From an uncultured Treponema sp. (GTDB lineage Bacteria > Spirochaetota > Spirochaetia > Treponematales > Treponemataceae): a stretch of DNA of 23,988 bases. How positions within the stretch are numbered: position 1 is the first letter of the stretch; every line of letters begins with the position of its first letter. The notes under the pieces are model-generated. The model ran no database searches and was not told the DNA's origin. It saw only the letters and a program-made list of their open reading frames with translations. This document shows, in pieces, positions 23,416 through 23,988 of this stretch. The translations under genes were made by a program, and so were the position numbers. The stretch covers positions 1 to 23,988 of the forward strand of contig CALELJ010000119.1 in the NCBI GenBank assembly GCA_937902445.1. The letters run 5' to 3'.

Positions 23416-23598
23416 TTATTCTTCTGGACAAACATTTACAAAAATCACGGACGGGCTAAATTCCTTTTTGACAGGAATCCAATCCATGTATTTAATCCCC
23501 ACACTCGAAAAACCATATAAAAAAATCCGCTTTTTCCTGGCAAACAAACGCAAAATGTGGAAAACTGCGGTGAAAACACAACAGAAAAACAGTTTCAT
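23416..23598 (-). CDS. Doubtful small ORF, possible 60-aa membrane peptide
   Basis: From ATG 23598 the frame encodes 60 residues: a hydrophobic N-terminus (MKLFFCCVFTAVFHILRLF), a basic RKKR, then a mixed C-terminus ending CPEE. AT-rich promoter-like DNA (TTGAAT with TATATA, about 23613-23640) lies upstream on the same strand, but there is no Shine-Dalgarno. The stop falls next to parS site 5. I do not recognise it. The surrounding DNA is an otherwise non-coding centromere region, so it may be chance. Confidence 0.22.
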   Translation of the reverse strand: MKLFFCCVFTAVFHILRLFARKKRIFLYGFSSVGIKYMDWIPVKKEFSPSVIFVNVCPEE

Positions 23599-23664
23599 CA
23601 CGTACAATTCTATATAATATAAAGAATTACGTATTCAAACCAATAAATAAGGCCATGTGGAAAA
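23556..23664 (+). promoter_or_regulatory. DnaA-box-like pair flanking an AT-rich segment
   Basis: TGTGGAAAA occurs at 23556-23564 and again at 23656-23664, exactly 100 bp apart in the same orientation. Its complement TTTTCCACA is one base from the DnaA box TTATCCACA. Between them, about 23600-23650 is strongly AT-rich. This could be part of an origin or a DnaA-titration site; two boxes alone are not proof. Confidence 0.35.
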
Positions 23665-23690
23665 GTTGTGAAAAACCATACGATAAGAAG

Positions 23691-23706
23691 TGTTTCACAT
23701 GAAACA
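23691..23706. promoter_or_regulatory. parS site 6 (one mismatch)
   Basis: TGTTTCACATGAAACA; one central base differs from consensus. It is the last site before the hairpin array. Confidence 0.8.
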
Positions 23707-23741
23707 AATTCACTAGACGAAAATTTAGAAAATTTATTTAT

Positions 23742-23985
23742 GGAATTCCACAGAATTCAATAAATCACAAACCACCCGTCAAACGGGTGGTTTGCACACA
23801 GCCTATAAGGCTGGTTCTCAAGCGGCGTCTCAAGACGCTGGCTTTCACTAACGTTCAAGCTCACTGCAGCTTGACTCGTCGCAGGCTCTGAAGAGCCTTT
23901 TGTACTACTTACTACCCGTAAACGGGTCTTCGTTGTTTTTTTGCAATAGGAATTCCAAATTATTTCCAACAAAATTCCAATAAAT
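23742..23985 (+). repeat. Imperfect direct repeats flanking the hairpin array
   Basis: GGAATTCCA occurs at 23742-23750 and 23949-23957. AATTCAATAAAT (23754-23765) matches AATTCCAATAAAT (23973-23985) with one inserted base. The two motifs occur in the same order on each side of the hairpin array, but 3 bp apart on the left and 15 bp apart on the right. Confidence 0.5.
23768..23927. repeat. Array of six consecutive short hairpins
   Basis: Six inverted repeats follow one another. H1 is 23768-23794 (12-bp perfect stem CAAACCACCCGT, loop CAA). H2 is 23799-23813 (CAGCCT/AGGCTG, loop ATA). H3 is 23825-23838 (GCGTC/GACGC, loop TCAA). H4 is 23855-23874 (TCAAGCT/AGCTTGA, loop CACTGC). H5 is 23883-23898 (AGGCTC/GAGCCT, loop TGAA). 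H6 is 23914-23927 (ACCCG/CGGGT, loop TAAA). H1 and H6 share ACCCGT/ACGGGT. A T7 run follows at 23936-23942 on the plus strand. The stem sequences differ, so this is not a tandem sequence repeat. It may be a structured RNA or the end of a mobile element; I do not recognise the family. Confidence 0.75.
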
Positions 23986-23988
23986 TTG

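Larger units (their letters stand above)
22965..23767. other. Centromere-like, mostly non-coding region
   Basis: About 800 bp without a convincing gene. It contains the argA terminator, five of the six parS sites, the DnaA-box-like pair and two C-rich runs (23104-23109 and a C9 run at 23360-23368). From 23041 to 23460 the plus strand has roughly 124 C against 50 G by hand count. TCCGGA occurs twice at 23151-23164. Confidence 0.7.

Noticed and set aside
23768..23927. CRISPR array or integron attC sites
   Set aside because: The hairpin stems differ from each other, there are no equal-length spacers, and no attC-type RYYYAAC/GTTRRRY pair with a long imperfect stem was found.
23757..23972. 71-residue minus-strand frame over the hairpin array
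   Set aside because: Its sequence is produced by inverted repeats, it lacks a ribosome binding site and looks like no known protein. The structural reading of the DNA is better supported.

Overview
The window reads as chromosomal DNA of a host-associated, plant-fibre-using Treponema-like spirochaete. This is inferred from the protein families present (an OmpA-domain protein recalling T. pallidum Tp0624, a type-2 PyrF, a cello-/xylo-oligosaccharide utilisation locus, many weak ribosome binding sites); no marker gene proves it. There is no IS transposase, phage gene, CRISPR array or rRNA. Sixteen of about 22 genes are on the minus strand.

Layout. 1-308 is the C-terminal gamma domain of the FtsK DNA translocase, followed by a diguanylate cyclase (378-1547) and a strong bidirectional terminator. 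A 572-residue unrecognised protein (minus, 3336-1618) has its own good promoter. 3417-12252 is a sugar locus. On the minus strand are a lipoprotein solute-binding protein, two MalF/MalG-type permeases, a GH43 beta-xylosidase-like enzyme and a LacI regulator. Divergently, on the plus strand, lies a GH94 cellobiose phosphorylase. The 430-bp divergent region holds two identical AACCGGTT palindromes 43 bp apart and several TTGT-n-ACAA palindromes. No ABC ATPase is encoded here.

12334-15925 is a tight five-gene minus-strand operon: small secreted protein, OmpR-type response regulator, histidine kinase, TcdA/ThiF-like E1 enzyme and a His-tailed NifX/NifB-like protein. A divergent exported protein follows (16108-16590), then a low-molecular-weight phosphatase, an OmpA-domain protein, pyrF, a Nudix hydrolase, an EamA/DMT transporter and tRNA-Val(TAC).

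The right end is the most unusual part. argA (N-acetylglutamate synthase) carries a perfect parS (TGTTTCACGTGAAACA) inside its reading frame, in a segment longer than in E. coli ArgA. Downstream is about 1 kb with little or no coding, containing five more parS or near-parS sites, two DnaA-box-like motifs exactly 100 bp apart, strong C-over-G strand skew, and a 160-bp run of six consecutive hairpins. The parS cluster, the skew and the minus-strand gene bias together suggest that the replication origin and ParB centromere lie at or just beyond the right edge. The hairpin array is unidentified.
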